This document shows, one piece after another, positions 29,983 through 40,505 of a stretch of DNA of 64,000 nt. Numbering within the stretch: position 1 is the first letter of the stretch; every line of letters begins with the position of its first letter. A program made the position numbers and the translations under genes. The stretch spans positions 360,054-424,053 of the forward strand of contig NC_133480.1 of NCBI RefSeq assembly GCF_025370935.1, given 5' to 3'. Under the pieces are notes generated by a model. That model saw only the letters and a list, made by a program, of their open reading frames with translations. It was not told the origin of the DNA and ran no database searches. Origin of the DNA: Choristoneura fumiferana (Eukaryota > Arthropoda > Insecta > Lepidoptera > Tortricidae).

Positions 29983-30286
29983 TCCTCCTCCCAGCCTATA
30001 TACGTCCCACTGCTGGGCACAGGCCTCCTTTCAGAACAAGAGGGCTTGGGCCATAGTTCCCACGCGGGCCCAGTGCGGATTGGGAACTTCACACACACCA
30101 TTGAATCGCTAAGCAGGTTTGTGCAGGTTTCCTCACGATTGTTTCCTTCACGCAAGCTCGTGGTAAATTTCAAATGTGATTCCGCACATGAATTTCGAAA
30201 AACTCAGAGGTGCGAGCCGGGGTTCGAACCCACGACCCTCTGCTTGAGAGGCGACAGGTCAAACCACTAGGCCACCACGGCTTACA
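29983..30286 (-). mobile_element. SINE-A, full length
   Basis: Tail TCCTCCTCCCAGCC to head GCCACCACGGCTTAC. The 12-base duplications AACATTAGTTCA at 29971-29982 and 30287-30298 are exact. Small deletions mark the body (TTCACGCAAGC). Confidence 0.87.
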
Positions 30287-30541
30287 AACATTAGTTCAGC
30301 GACTTAAAAATATTTTTATTACTCTTTAAAGTTTATTCGAAAGAGCAATGTAAAGCAAAATGCTTGATGTTTGTAGCGTGACAGGCGACGTCAGTTGTGT
30401 TCTAGGATGGCGTACATTGATAACAGTATTTAATTTGTATGATAAAGGGAAAATCTAAAGACTCCATTACTTTTAAAAGTCGCTGAACTAATGTTGTTCA
30501 GTTTGACGAGTACCACTTATGTTTCAATTATTATTATTATT

Positions 30542-30635
30542 ATTTTTTTTTATTCAACTGGATGGCAAACGAGCAAGTGGGTCTCCTGATGATAAGAGAT
30601 CACCACCGCCCATAGACACCTGCAACACCAGGGGG
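30542..30635 (-). mobile_element. Poly-A retroposon family C, 5'-truncated
   Basis: The last 95 bp of the family, ATTCAACTGGATGGCAAACG to CTGCAACACCAGGGG, with poly-T at the left. Inserted after an (ATT)n run. Confidence 0.75.
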
Positions 30636-31064
30636 ATATGCTCGTATTACAGGCCATACCCAGTATAATTAGAATTTATTTATGTTAACACTCGTAGATC
30701 ATAGTATTTACACAGCACCTGTGAGTTTCACTTGTCTCTCGTACCTATCGCCTCCTTACACCCTTTTTTAGTGTCGGGGGTTTAAACTTAATACTCTTCG
30801 AGCGGGATAGAGCTAGTACCTGTAAAATAAATGGCCTTACACCTTAAGCAACTTTCGCGGTACCCAGTATGCCGTGCAACAGGTACATTTCTGATTTAAA
30901 TAATTTCTAGTCCATTTCGTCAGAGCCTGCGCAGTGACATTACTAAACGCCTGTCGGATTATACTAAACGTTAGCTAATCCGCTGGTCAGTACGACTTGT
31001 TTTTGGTGATCCGTGGGAAGAGCATTGAAATAGCAAGATATGTACGAACGTGTCCGACTTAAAA

Positions 31065-31505
31065 GCGCTGGTATAGTATAAAAACCGGGCAAGAGCGTGT
31101 CGGACAGGCCCGAAATAGGGTTCCGTAGCCATTACGAAAAAATTAATTAAAAATTTAATTTTAATGAAAATTCGCACTTTAAAGTTGAATATTTCGCAAA
31201 CAAATCACTGAATCGAAAAATCGTTTTAGCAACCCCCTAATGGTTTTAAAAGACCTATCCAACGATACACCACACTACAAGGTTGGATGAGAAAAAAAAA
31301 CATCCCCACTTTACATCTATGGGAAGTACCCTAAAAAAATTTTTTATTGTCCATTTTGTCGGCATAGTTTACATATATATCCGTGCAAAATTACAGCTTT
31401 CTAGCATTGATAGTCCCTGAGCAAAGCCGCGGACGGACAGACAGATAGACATGGCGAAACTATAAGGGTTCTGTTTTTGCCATTTTGGCTCCGGAACCCT
31501 AAAAA
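31065..31505. repeat. Interspersed repeat H, complete
   Basis: Bounded by CGAAATAGGGTTCCGTAGCC and GGCTCCGGAACCCTAAAAA, which are partly inverted. Internal landmarks are CCCCCTAATGGTTTTAAAAG, GGGAAGTACCC and GACGGACAGACAG. I recognise it as a very common lepidopteran repeat. Relatives: 32285-32660, 49796-49850, 62401-62450. Confidence 0.7.
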
Positions 31506-32284
31506 TGACATGTATTGTAGAAGAGCGCATTGCGGCCTCAGTAGTTGCTTATGGAATGGATGTATTGACTTTTTATTAATTTTCAATGCGAGCACAGTCA
31601 ACAAAAGGATATTCCGCAAAAAATATTGTATTAAAAATAATTTGTTACAAAAATATGGGAAAGTACCTAGTATGTGACTATACTATGACTACCTATTATA
31701 TGAAATCATAGCAAATGACTATCTCACTATATATATGTAATTAAATCTTTACTTGTAAGCATTACATAATTTTTTTTTATTTATTTAGAAACAAACAGTC
31801 TTTCACAATTATTTTGCATTTTAGCTAAAGCTAGGAATTAGTTTTATATAAATAGACCTATAGTTCCCTGTAAAATATTAAGTACAGATAACTTCAGAAA
31901 ATAATGAAGATTGCTTGCCTTTTTTCTGATGCTAAAACAAAGTGGCACATAAAATAAATTTATTTATTTATTATTTAATAAAAATTACAAACCAACACAT
32001 CACATCAAATATAAATTATCCCAGTTCACATTCGCTTTCAAGAAAATCTGTGACGCAAACTGAATTCAAAATGTAGCACCTGCAAATTTTAAAGCCGCCA
32101 TGTTGGTAGCCCTGTCACGTCGTGTGAAACCAGGCCGTGGTTCTTTGAAGCGATCTGCTTTTCAAATCGCGGCGTTATGTTGGCACCGCGTCAATTGTAT
32201 GCGGAACAGTGCAGTTTGCGATGAAACATTAGATGGTTATGGTTGGAAATTTTAATTAAATTAATATTGTATATACTTACACAA
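31506..32284. other. AT-rich non-coding
   Basis: A short family A piece (CAGTCAACAAAAGG, TTGTATTAAAAATAAT) is at 31596-31640. No gene found. Confidence 0.5.
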
Positions 32285-32660
32285 AAAAGTGCGAGTCGCT
32301 CCTGCGCACTGAGGGTTCTGTACATCTCTAAAAAATCGAACTGACTAAGTAATTATAAGGTCTAGTTCATAAAATAAAGACGCTGACAGGCTACAAACTG
32401 ACTGAAAACTTTATTTTTTTTCCCTAAGATTTAGATTTAAAATAATAATGTTAAAACAATAAAGAGACATTACCTTTAATTTTTTTTATATTTTTTATTA
32501 TTTGTTAATTTATGGCAATGGAAATGTATAGTTTAGCACATTATGCATAGTTTTCAGCTATTACATCAAAATGAAAATTCTCTAGATAGAGTCCCATAAC
32601 AGACAGACAGCGTAGCGAAAGGGTTCTGTTTATCACCTTTCTGCTAGAGAACCCTAAAAG
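32285..32660. repeat. Diverged repeat H
   Basis: Starts GAGTCGCTCCTGCGCACTGA, GGGTTCTGTACATC and ends GACAGACAGCGTAGCGAAAG, GGTTCTG, AGAGAACCCTAAAA. The same end structure as 31065-31505, but the interior is diverged. Confidence 0.6.
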
Positions 32661-32744
32661 AGACAGTTATTGGATTCTTCCATGGCATGGTGCAAAATCC
32701 CAGAATCTAACTAGGTATAAGTAATTTCTAGAACTTTGTTTTTA

Positions 32745-33369
32745 AGTAATTTTATGATTTAAATTCGGGTTTTGTTCATCGTTCCTTGATTTTAGAGGAG
32801 CTCGATATTTCGTCACAGGCACAGTTAGTATAGTATAGGCATAGTAAACATGGAGCTTCTCTAAAATATAGGTACGCGGAACAAAACCCGAGTTCCATAT
32901 ACAACTGTGCCGAAATATCGAGCTTCTCTAAAATATAGGTACGCGGAACAAAACCCGAGTTCCATATACAACTGTGCCGAAATATCGAGCTTCTCTAAAA
33001 TATAGGTACGCGGAACAAAACCCGAGTTCCATATACAACTGTGCCGAAATATCGAGCTTCTCTAAAATATAGGTACGCGGAACAAAACCCGAGTTCCGTG
33101 CCGAAATATCGAGCTTCACTAAAATATAGGTACGCGGAACAAAAACCCGAGTTCCATATACAACTGTGCCGAAATATCGAGCTTCACTAAAATATAGGTA
33201 GCGGAACAAAAACCGAGTTCCATATACAACTGTGCCGAAATATTGAGCTTCACTAAAATCAAGGTACGCGGAACAAAACCCGAGTTCCATATACAACTGT
33301 GCCAAAATATCGAGCTTCTCTAAAATCAAAGTACGCGGAACAAAACCCGAATTTCAATCATTAAATTAG
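32745..33369. mobile_element. MITE with one arm expanded into a satellite
   Basis: The left arm at 32745-32831 reads ATTTTATGATTTAAATTCGG, GTTTTGTTC, CTTGATTTTAG and CTCGATATTTCG. The right end at 33300-33369 is its inverse. Between them lies the tandem array. A stand-alone right arm at 38738-38816 shows the unexpanded form. Confidence 0.75.
32860..33357 (+). repeat. 67-bp tandem array, seven units plus a part
   Basis: Units start at 32860, 32927, 32994, 33061, 33118, 33186 and 33252, with a partial at 33319. Each reads CTAAAATATAGGTACGCGG, AACAAAACCCGAGTTCC, ATACAACTGTGCCGAAATA and TCGAGCTTC. The first three are near identical; unit four lacks 10 bp. The last units keep AAAATCAA, as in the MITE arm. 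The 133-codon minus frame across it is a by-product. Confidence 0.92.
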
Positions 33370-33767
33370 TAATCACCGCGATAGTCTAAAACGAGGCGTC
33401 TCGAGCAGGCCATCAACCCCCGCCACCTGGGGGGAGTACACTTGTCGCAGTGTGCGGCCGGGGATCCTGTCCCGAATCGGCGCTATTTAGTCACGAGCGC
33501 AAGTGTCGTCGCGATGCTACTTAGATCATCTGCAAAGATGTCAAGGCCAATTATTATTAGTCTAAAACATTTTGTTTGCAAGTATTTTTGCTTCGCACCG
33601 CCTTTGTTTTGGGAATCAATTGCTTTATTTATGATTCGCGGATCCGTATCGGTTCGGAATGGCGATACAAAAGCGATCGTGTTTCGCTTTACAAATGAGT
33701 GTGGGATTTTAAACGAGGAAAAATTTACGGTGACATAAGCAAACTTTGGTTTCCACATACACAAAAC

Positions 33768-34020
33768 ATCACGCCTGTATTCTCAAATGGGGTAGGCAGA
33801 GCACACGAAACGTTACCGCTTCGGAGCCACTTTTAGCAATTTTAGGTTTTAAGTTGGACACGTACAATAGTAACAGGTTGCTAGCCTGTCGCCTAGGTAC
33901 GGTATATATATTTACCTATATCCTCAGTCGCCTCTTACGACATCCACTCCACCACTTTGTTTCCGTTTGTAAAGAATCAGCCGCAAACAATACCTTAGGG
34001 AAGAATAAGTTTTAAGTTAA
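33768..34020 (+). repeat. Interspersed repeat I
   Basis: Shared with 40560-40765 (inverted) and 51015-51145. Landmarks are ACATCACGCCTGTATTC, ACGAAACGTTACCGCTTCGG, GCAATTTTAGGTTTTAAG, AGGTTGCTAGCCTGTCGCC and AAAGAATCAGCCGCAAACAA. In all three it neighbours an end of element J. Confidence 0.65.
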
Positions 34021-34024
34021 TTTT

Positions 34025-35608
34025 AACCCCCGACGCAAAAAGAGGGGTGTTATAAGTTTGACCGCTATGTGTGTCTGTCTGTGGCATCGTAGCTCTTAAA
34101 GAGGTGAACCGATTTGAATGCAGTTTTTTTTATATTTGAAAGCAGGTTTTCTAGCGACGGTTCTTAGATATGTTTTGTCAACATCGGTTTGGCCGTTTTT
34201 GAGATATTGAATTTTGAAGTGACAAAGTTTCGTTCCATCCAACTTTCGTATCGTTATCCAACTTTTCGTTGGTTAGGTTATAAGTAGTCCGTCAGATTAC
34301 CAAAAAAATATTGGATGCGTTTCTTTCGTCAATCAAATAAAAAATACAAAGATGAAGCGTCAAAGTTCAGAGGGCCTACTTCGAAATCGCTCTTACTCTC
34401 GTATTAAACAGTATATTCGTAAGCTTAATTTTTTTACAAAAATCGATATTAAAGGTTGAGCTAATTGTTATTAAATCAACTTTTGCCTTCACGTTCTCAA
34501 TTATAAATTCGTATTGATTCGTTTTTAATCACGAAACACGATATAAATTGCTCGATTGACATTTCAACAGGGCTTTAATTAAATTAATAACAATCGGTCA
34601 CTTCCCACTGGTTTACAGGGTTTATGGTAATATTAAAACATACATATGTTTATTGTATCTCTTATGAAGTTTTTGTTGTTTCGGCATTTTATAGGTACAA
34701 GCATCGGTCGTTATTATCCTCTTTTTCAATGTTTGTATATGTTGTACTTCGATCCAATTTATGCAAAAGTGTAAACAAAAACGCCATTTATCCGACGCTA
34801 AATAATTAATCTGTTCAGTAAATCGATAATTTATACTCTAAGTGTTCTTTATTCACAACACAAGATACAATAATATGATAGGAAAAAAAATCGATTGATT
34901 TTTTTTAATTTAATAGATCAATGTATTTTTGTCTATTTTATTATTTACAATACTTGTTTTCATTCCAAAGACCGTTTGTTCAATTATAAAAGCAGTAACT
35001 ATTTTTTAATTTTAAGGAAAGTAAATAAAATCGCTTGTTCATCCGCGCATTAATTGTTTTTTAAAATGTCAAATTTTCCACCATCTCTACGCTAGTCTAT
35101 GCTACTATACGAGTAGATTATATACTCATTGTTACCTCAAGAAATAACGTCAGATTTTGACGAAGATTTTTCAAATGAAAAATAAATATTGAAATCAAGT
35201 GAATTTTGGTGATCAAAGTGATTAGACATTTAGTTAAACGACACGAATTATAGATAAATGTGTTATTGAAAGTTCAATATCTCAAAAACGGCTAAACCGA
35301 TTTTGATAAAACAGGTCTAAAAACCATCGCTAGAAATCCTGGTTTCAAATAAAAAAACCGCATTCAAATCGGTCCACCCGCTTAGGAGCTACGGTGCCAC
35401 AGACTGACTGCAGGGCTACTACGAAACTCGAAGTTCGTGTCGTGCGGTCCCTCTGACACTTATACTATTTAATACGAGAGCGAGAGGGACGGTACGATAC
35501 GAATTTCGAGTTTCGTAGTAGCCCTGCTGATAGACAGACACACAGACATACAGACACACATAGCGATCAAACTTCTAACAGCCCTTTTTTGCGTCGGGGG
35601 GGTTAAAA
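34025..35608. mobile_element. Foldback element J, about 1.6 kb
   Basis: The left end AACCCCCGACGCAAAAAGAG is answered by TTTTTTGCGTCGGGGG at the right. The arms pair for about 200 bp: GAACCGATTTGAATGC, TCTAGCGATGGTT-type, ACGGCTAAACCGA, CAATATCTC. The right arm is interrupted by MITE K. The 1-kb interior is AT-rich without a transposase. Single arms occur at 40506, 40785, 44795, 50878 and 57844. Confidence 0.65.
35413..35527. mobile_element. MITE K, nested in element J
   Basis: Termini CAGGGCTACTACGAAA and TTTCGTAGTAGCCCTG are perfect. The inner GTCCCTCTGACACTTA and GAGAGGGACGGTACGATACG are shared with copies at 42643-42772 and 58832-58973; a decayed copy is at 62278-62365. Confidence 0.8.
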
Positions 35609-35659
35609 ATGATGAAAAAGTAGTCATAGTTATTTACATATTCTTCGATATCCATGTCC

Positions 35660-35745
35660 ATACTAATATTACGAACCCCGATTTAGATGAAATTTGGTAT
35701 GCACTTATGTTAAGCCCTAAAAAGGACATAGGATAATTTTTATTT
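35660..35745 (+). mobile_element. Helitron-like fragment
   Basis: CATACTAATATTACGAACC, CGATTTAGATGAAATTTGG and AGGACATAGGATAATTTTTA belong to the family. The 3' half is missing. Confidence 0.5.
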
Positions 35746-35804
35746 GGCGTAGTTACATAGTTGGTATCGTTTTTTCCCGATCTAGAAACCAACTTTCATC
35801 GATA

Positions 35805-36192
35805 TGTCGGCGGCCGATCGTAAAATCCGCCAGATCATGAAATTCCTAGGCATATCGTGAAACGCCGCCATATCGATTCTGGCACTTCGCCGGCCGCTAC
35901 TGCGGTACGCTCGCTTCGCTCGCTCGGCTCACGCGTAGTGGTCATAATTCATACTAACCACTCCTCGCTTCGCTCGTTCTACCTAATTTTTTTTTTTTTT
36001 CAGCATATCACGATGTGCCCGTATAAAGCTAGGAATATCGACGAATGCGTTGCTCTAATCGATCTGCCGTATTGTTTCTTAGGCACATCGTGATATGCCT
36101 GACCAACTTTTAGGCATATCATGAAATGGCGCCATTTCATGATGTGCCTAGGAATTTCATGATCTGGCGGATTTTACGATCGGCCGCCGACA
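35805..36192 (-). mobile_element. TGTCGG...CCGACA transposon, copy 2 (388 bp)
   Basis: TIRs TGTCGGCGGCCGATCGTAAA and TTTACGATCGGCCGCCGACA are exact inverses and continue inward (CCGCCAGATCATGAAATTCC). The 4-bp flanks are GATA (35801-35804, 36193-36196). Orientation is opposite to copy 1 (11020-11463). The interior holds at least five CATATCRTGA / TGATGTGCC motifs and an 11-12-T run. Confidence 0.82.
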
Positions 36193-36196
36193 GATA

Positions 36197-36652
36197 CATC
36201 TTTTGAAACCTAAAATGATATATATATAAGAGAAACCAATGCTCATTACTCTGTATAATGACTTGCGCACTTGACGAGGCGAGTTATGGTTTAATTCGGC
36301 TGCCGGGACGTTAATTGCCTTTATTCGCCTTTGAACTTTAAGCTCAAGCGCACGCGCATTTAAAGCCTCTATTTAATAAATGTGACGGCAGGTGTGATAA
36401 TCAGTAATTACTTCTTATGCTTACTAATAAATCTGTATGTTTGTGCTTAAAAAGTTTTTGTCACAAAGTTATTCTTGATACTAACCGTTTTTGCTAACTG
36501 ATATAGTTTTTTTTACCTGTTCTTGCATTGTTATTCAAATTAAATTAAATATCTGTACCAAATATGTCGATTGATATGACACCGTGAAATAAAAGCCCAT
36601 GTAATTAAAGTAAAATTGCTTTATTAAGAGTTTTTCCAATTAGTACAATAAA
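36197..36652. other. Non-coding, nothing recognised
   Basis: AT-rich single-copy-looking sequence without a frame or repeat landmark. Confidence 0.5.
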
Positions 36653-36826
36653 ATTGGCAGGCAGAAACTTCTTGCTAATATTACGTATAGGTATAAACGC
36701 GAAAGTTTGTGTGATGTATGTTTGTTGGTTACTCTTTCACGCAAAAAATTATGTGCGGTTCCTGTGGGATCAAAAAAAGTTCAAGCTAAATACCAATTCC
36801 GCGCGAACGAAGCCGCGGGCAAAAGC
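36653..36826 (+). mobile_element. Helitron-like copy, diverged
   Basis: CTTGCTAATATTACG, GCGAAAGTTTGTGTGATG, GTTGGTTACTCTTTCACG and the terminus GCCGCGGGCAAAAGCTA follow the family order. Confidence 0.55.
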
Positions 36827-36910
36827 TACTTATCGAATATTTCTAATTATTTTTTTTTTAAAGTATGGCTACTTTTAACTAGAATAAGGAATAATTGTTG
36901 ATTTAAAATC

Positions 36911-37275
36911 ATCATCATCATCAGCCTACAGCAGTCCACTGCTGGACATAGGCCTCTTCCATGGCGCGCCACAACACTGTCTTCAGCCCCTCGCATCCAT
37001 CCGCCGCCAGCGACCCTCTTAAGGTCGTCCGTTCACCGTGCACTACACTACGTTAGACGCCCTACACTACGTTTAAAACCGTTCGAATCGATATAAAATC
37101 GGTATTTTGTATTTTTCTTAATTTAAGTACTTATTCATCATCATCATCAGCCGCAAGACGTTCACTGTTGAACAAAGAAGGACCTTCTCCCCACCTTGCA
37201 TCTACCTGCTGCCCACAATTCTCACGATGCCATCAGTCCACCTAGTAGGAGACCTATCTACGCCTCGTCATCCTT
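36911..37275 (-). mobile_element. Two LINE 3' end fragments
   Basis: 36911-37035 starts CATCATCATCAGCCTAC, GTCCACTGCTGGACATAGGC. 37137-37275 starts CATCATCATCAGCCGCAAGA, CGTTCACTGTTGAACA and has CCATCAGTCCACCTAGTAGG. Both are inverted RTE-type tails (GATGATGATG ends) with remnants of reverse transcriptase sequence. They come from two different families. Confidence 0.6.
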
Positions 37276-37324
37276 CGAAAACTTTCTTCCCCCAACGATT
37301 TAAATATAAAACCATTTAAAAAAA

Positions 37325-37655
37325 AGTTTTTTGGTAAAAAAACATTTTTAGTCCAAGCTTTTTTTGCTGATTGTACTTTTTGTTGACTGTACTTGTATTG
37401 CCACCCAAACTACATTTGCATATCAAATTTCAAGCCATTAACCGTTGAAGAGTTCCGTCCTGTGGAGACGATCCTGGCCGGACTACCAGGATGTCACTAC
37501 CAGATTATTGTATTGTCACGCAATTTACATAAGTATACCAAATTTCAAGACAATCCAACTACTGGAAGTTGGTGGAATTTAACATGCAAAATTTGATTAC
37601 AGACAGACAGACAGACAACAGGACGGGTGAAACTAAATAAAAGCTTGTAAAAAAT
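37325..37655 (+). repeat. Interspersed repeat family A, plus copy
   Basis: Counterpart of 8900-9215. Here the right side continues to ACAGACAGACAGACAACAGG and ATAAAAGCTTGTAAA. The left side has GCTTTTTTTGCTGATTG. The copy seems complete. Confidence 0.72.
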
Positions 37656-38308
37656 AGACATTCTCACAGATCAAAAACCTCTGTTTATGCAAGTCATAAC
37701 TTATTTTGCCGTTTCTTTCCGGCAGTGTCGCCGCACCTTTATACAGCTGCACTTGACATTAATGCTTGTAAACTGTCACTCTGACAGATCCGCCATCTTG
37801 CAACGCGAGTGACCGCTAAATGACTATTAAGCGCGTTAAATGTAGGTCGGTCATTGTCAGATTTATAAAGTGCAATGATTCTTGGCATTTCGTGTAATTT
37901 GATTAAGATTTTATTCACCTTTTATCATGAGATATACTAAAGTCAACACGAATAAATATTTTTATATGTAAGTATAATTACGCAGCGAAGTTGTCTCATA
38001 TTGATTCATTGGGAATCCCATAAATTTCTAAATCTAATTAAATTGCTAATTATTTTTACTATCTTAGCACTGTTGTTGCAGTGATGGTAAAAATACTCAA
38101 GTATAAATTTCAGCGTTTTATCTACTACTGTTCTTTAGATACAGCCCTGTGTCGGATAGACGGACAGAGTAGCAACTTAGATTTCCATTTGCCGCCTTTC
38201 GAGTGCGACAACCTAAAAAAAACGTTATATAGTCAAAATCACACAATGTTTTAGACTATATATTTTATAGAATATATTTTATGATTTAAATTAAACCGAA
38301 AAAATGTC

Positions 38309-38697
38309 AAGATTGGTTTTTTGGAATCTTTTAGTATTTTATATTTTAATTCCAAATTTTTACTTTTAAATTGAAAATACAAAAAGATTCCAAAAAACCA
38401 ATCTTAATTTGGTTGCTTAGTAACGACATCTTTTGTCCGGGTGAGCGGTTAGTTCCAATGGAGTGCCGAAAAAAGTTTCTGGATGAGGGCTACGGTACAG
38501 ATGTCTCTAATTACGGTACTGATATCACTAAGATAAGATAAGAAACAAACAAGCTGAGATATGAGGTGCATAGGGGAAATTCGTGTCTGTACCGTTGACC
38601 ATCAGTACGGAATACCGAGGACCTGGGTTCGATTCCCAGTGATGGTCATATTTTTCTGGTTTTTCTGTGCATCTATATTTCAGTTTGTATTTTCAAT
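38309..38697 (+). mobile_element. tRNA-like composite repeat, copy 3
   Basis: It begins with a compact hairpin, 38309-38405 (AAGATTGGTTTTTTGG with CCAAAAAACCAATCTT), followed by the same spacer as 18705-18885. The tRNA-like core is at 38596-38648 and the tail CTATATTTCAGTTTGTATTT closes it. The hairpin lacks the embedded core of copy 1. Confidence 0.75.
38596..38648 (+). other. 53-nt tRNA-like fold without a D arm
   Basis: TGACCATCA and TGATGGTCA form a perfect 9-bp acceptor-like stem. The T arm is canonical (CTGGG, loop TTCGATT, CCCAG) and joins the acceptor directly. A short GTA/TAC hairpin with loop CGGAA stands in for the anticodon arm, and D-arm sequence present in copies 1 and 2 is deleted. 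Box A is therefore missing, so it is unlikely to be a transcribed tRNA gene. Confidence 0.6.
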
Positions 38698-38737
38698 CTA
38701 AAAAATGTCGTCTCGTGATCATGGCGCATTCATCTAT

Positions 38738-38816
38738 GCCAAAATATCGAGCTTCTCTAAAATCAAGGTACGTGGAACAAACCCCGAATTTAAATCATAA
38801 AATTAATCAAAATCAT
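38738..38816 (+). mobile_element. Solo arm of the satellite-bearing MITE
   Basis: GCCAAAATATCGAGCTTCTC, AAAATCAAGGTACGTGG and GAATTTAAATCATAAAATTA match the right arm and end of 32745-33369 without amplification. Confidence 0.8.
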
Positions 38817-39371
38817 TTTCGACATAGACAAAAAAGATAATGATGTGTGTAGACTAGTGATTTCCACTATTAAAAAATAATGTAACAGTAGCTTAGTTAA
38901 TCAATGCTTCATTGAAACTAGCTGTTTAATTAATTAAAAATATGCTACGCCTTGCGCAGAGTTTTGCAACCCGCCGCCCTTGCCTCCTATTAAGATCAGT
39001 CGTAGCAAGTTTTTCTGTCACATTATGACAGAATTAACTGTCACAACGCAATTAAGAGAAACGTCTACTGCTATAACAATTAATATTTATGTTTAAATAC
39101 GCGATGAATCAAAATTAAGATGGTTTTTGTCGAGTTAAGGCTCATTGTGCGGTTCTTAGTTTTGGTTTGAGGTTTTTTGGGATGTCTTTTTTAAATAATG
39201 TCAATAAAATTGATTGTAGGATTCTACGAGTACTAATGTAGGTAGAGTTAGTTAAGTTAGAGTTTGTCGGATTCAAATAAGTTTATTCGTATCACATATT
39301 TTTCAGAACAATTATGCAAAAAAAATTCGTGTTCTAAAGTTCTTTTTTCAGACGATTGCGATTTAAAAACT
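38817..39371. other. Non-coding, nothing recognised
   Basis: AT-rich sequence with no supported feature. Confidence 0.5.
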
Positions 39372-39382
39372 AGTATTTAAAT

Positions 39383-39693
39383 CATCATCATCATCATCAT
39401 CCCAACCTATATACGTCCCACTGCTGGCACAGGCCTCCTCTCAGAACAAGAGGGCTTGGGCCATAGTTCCCACGCGGGCCCAGTGCGGATTGGAACTTCA
39501 CACGCACCATTGAATTTCTTCGCAGGTTGTGCAGGTTTCCTCACGATGTTTTCCTTCACCGCAAAGCTCGTGGTAAATTTCAAATGTAATTCCGCACATG
39601 AATTTCGAAAAACTCAGAGGTGCGAGCCGGGGTTTGAACCCACGACCCTCTGTTTGAGAGGCGATAGGTCAAACCACTTGGCCACACGGCTTC
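39383..39693 (-). mobile_element. SINE-A, full length
   Basis: A tail of six CAT units runs to head GGCCACACGGCTTC. The target duplication AGTATTTAAAT (39372-39382 and 39694-39704) is exact. Single-base deletions have disabled the head slightly. Confidence 0.88.
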
Positions 39694-39764
39694 AGTATTT
39701 AAATAATTTATTGAATTAGGCGTAACTTTGCGGAGGTCCATATCAATGAACTAAAAGAATTTCT

Positions 39765-39950
39765 TTGCTCACCCGCGACCTTATGATAGCTAAGTTTATG
39801 CAAGATATGCGTGTTCATGCAGTTCCTCCACCTCTACACTGTAAGAACACACGCAAATTACATAAACCCATTTATCACCACCACCACACTGCATTGACGC
39901 GTTTCGAACTCAAACTGAGCTCATCTTCAGAGAAACTAGTATTTAATAAC
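39765..39950 (+). repeat. Interspersed repeat L
   Basis: TTTGCTCACCCGCGACCTTA, GTTCCTCCACCTCTACACT and CACCACACTGCATTGACGCG recur inverted at 49115-49265. Unknown family. Confidence 0.6.
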
Positions 39951-40505
39951 GTAAGTTGCCAGTCTATAATAAGTTAGTCTATTTTTGAATTTATGACTCC
40001 TGTCCGTGTAAATGTCGAGTCATACGTGAAAAGAAATCTCAAGTCATAGTGAGCTGACTTACTACACCCTTCGTTCACGAATTGTGCCTTTGGTTGCAAT
40101 TTTGTTTTTAATTAATTAATAATTATATTACATTAGTGATGACAGTATAAGCACATTTATCCATTAGCCATTTTGTTAGTTACAAGTACATTTAAACATG
40201 TTTCCCGACAGAAACTGATTAAAGACTAAACATTATAATCTTTCATCTTTATTTTCGCCGCATGACACCTTAACACAACACATAATCATGACACTTAACT
40301 CTACGTCCTCGTTGATTAAGGGCCGTATGAGGTATTTAAACAGCAATTTATCCCTTAAAGCACCTCCATTACGGTTCATTAGCACAATTAAAATGAGCCG
40401 CGGCCTGATTGGGAGCAAAAAAACAACCAATGGCGTGTCGGCCCACGCGCCGTGTAGTTTCGCCCTAATATGCGGTAAATATTCAACACCAGTGCTTACC
40501 CGAGC

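Larger units (their letters stand above)
29905..30666. mobile_element. TACCGGGTGTGG-ended element with nested SINE and retroposon
   Basis: The left terminus TATACCGGGTGTGGCCTG and right terminus CAGGCCATACCCAGTATA are inverted. Inner arms pair again (CTCGTCAAACTGAACAAC at 29957 with its inverse at 30493). A SINE-A (29983-30286) sits in the left arm and a truncated family C retroposon (30542-30635) in the right arm. Confidence 0.7.

Noticed and set aside
32928..33329. 133-codon open frame on the minus strand
   Set aside because: It runs through the 67-bp satellite; periodic residues reflect the DNA repeat, not a protein family.
32860..33357. CRISPR array
   Set aside because: Tandem units abut without unique spacers, and the genome is eukaryotic.
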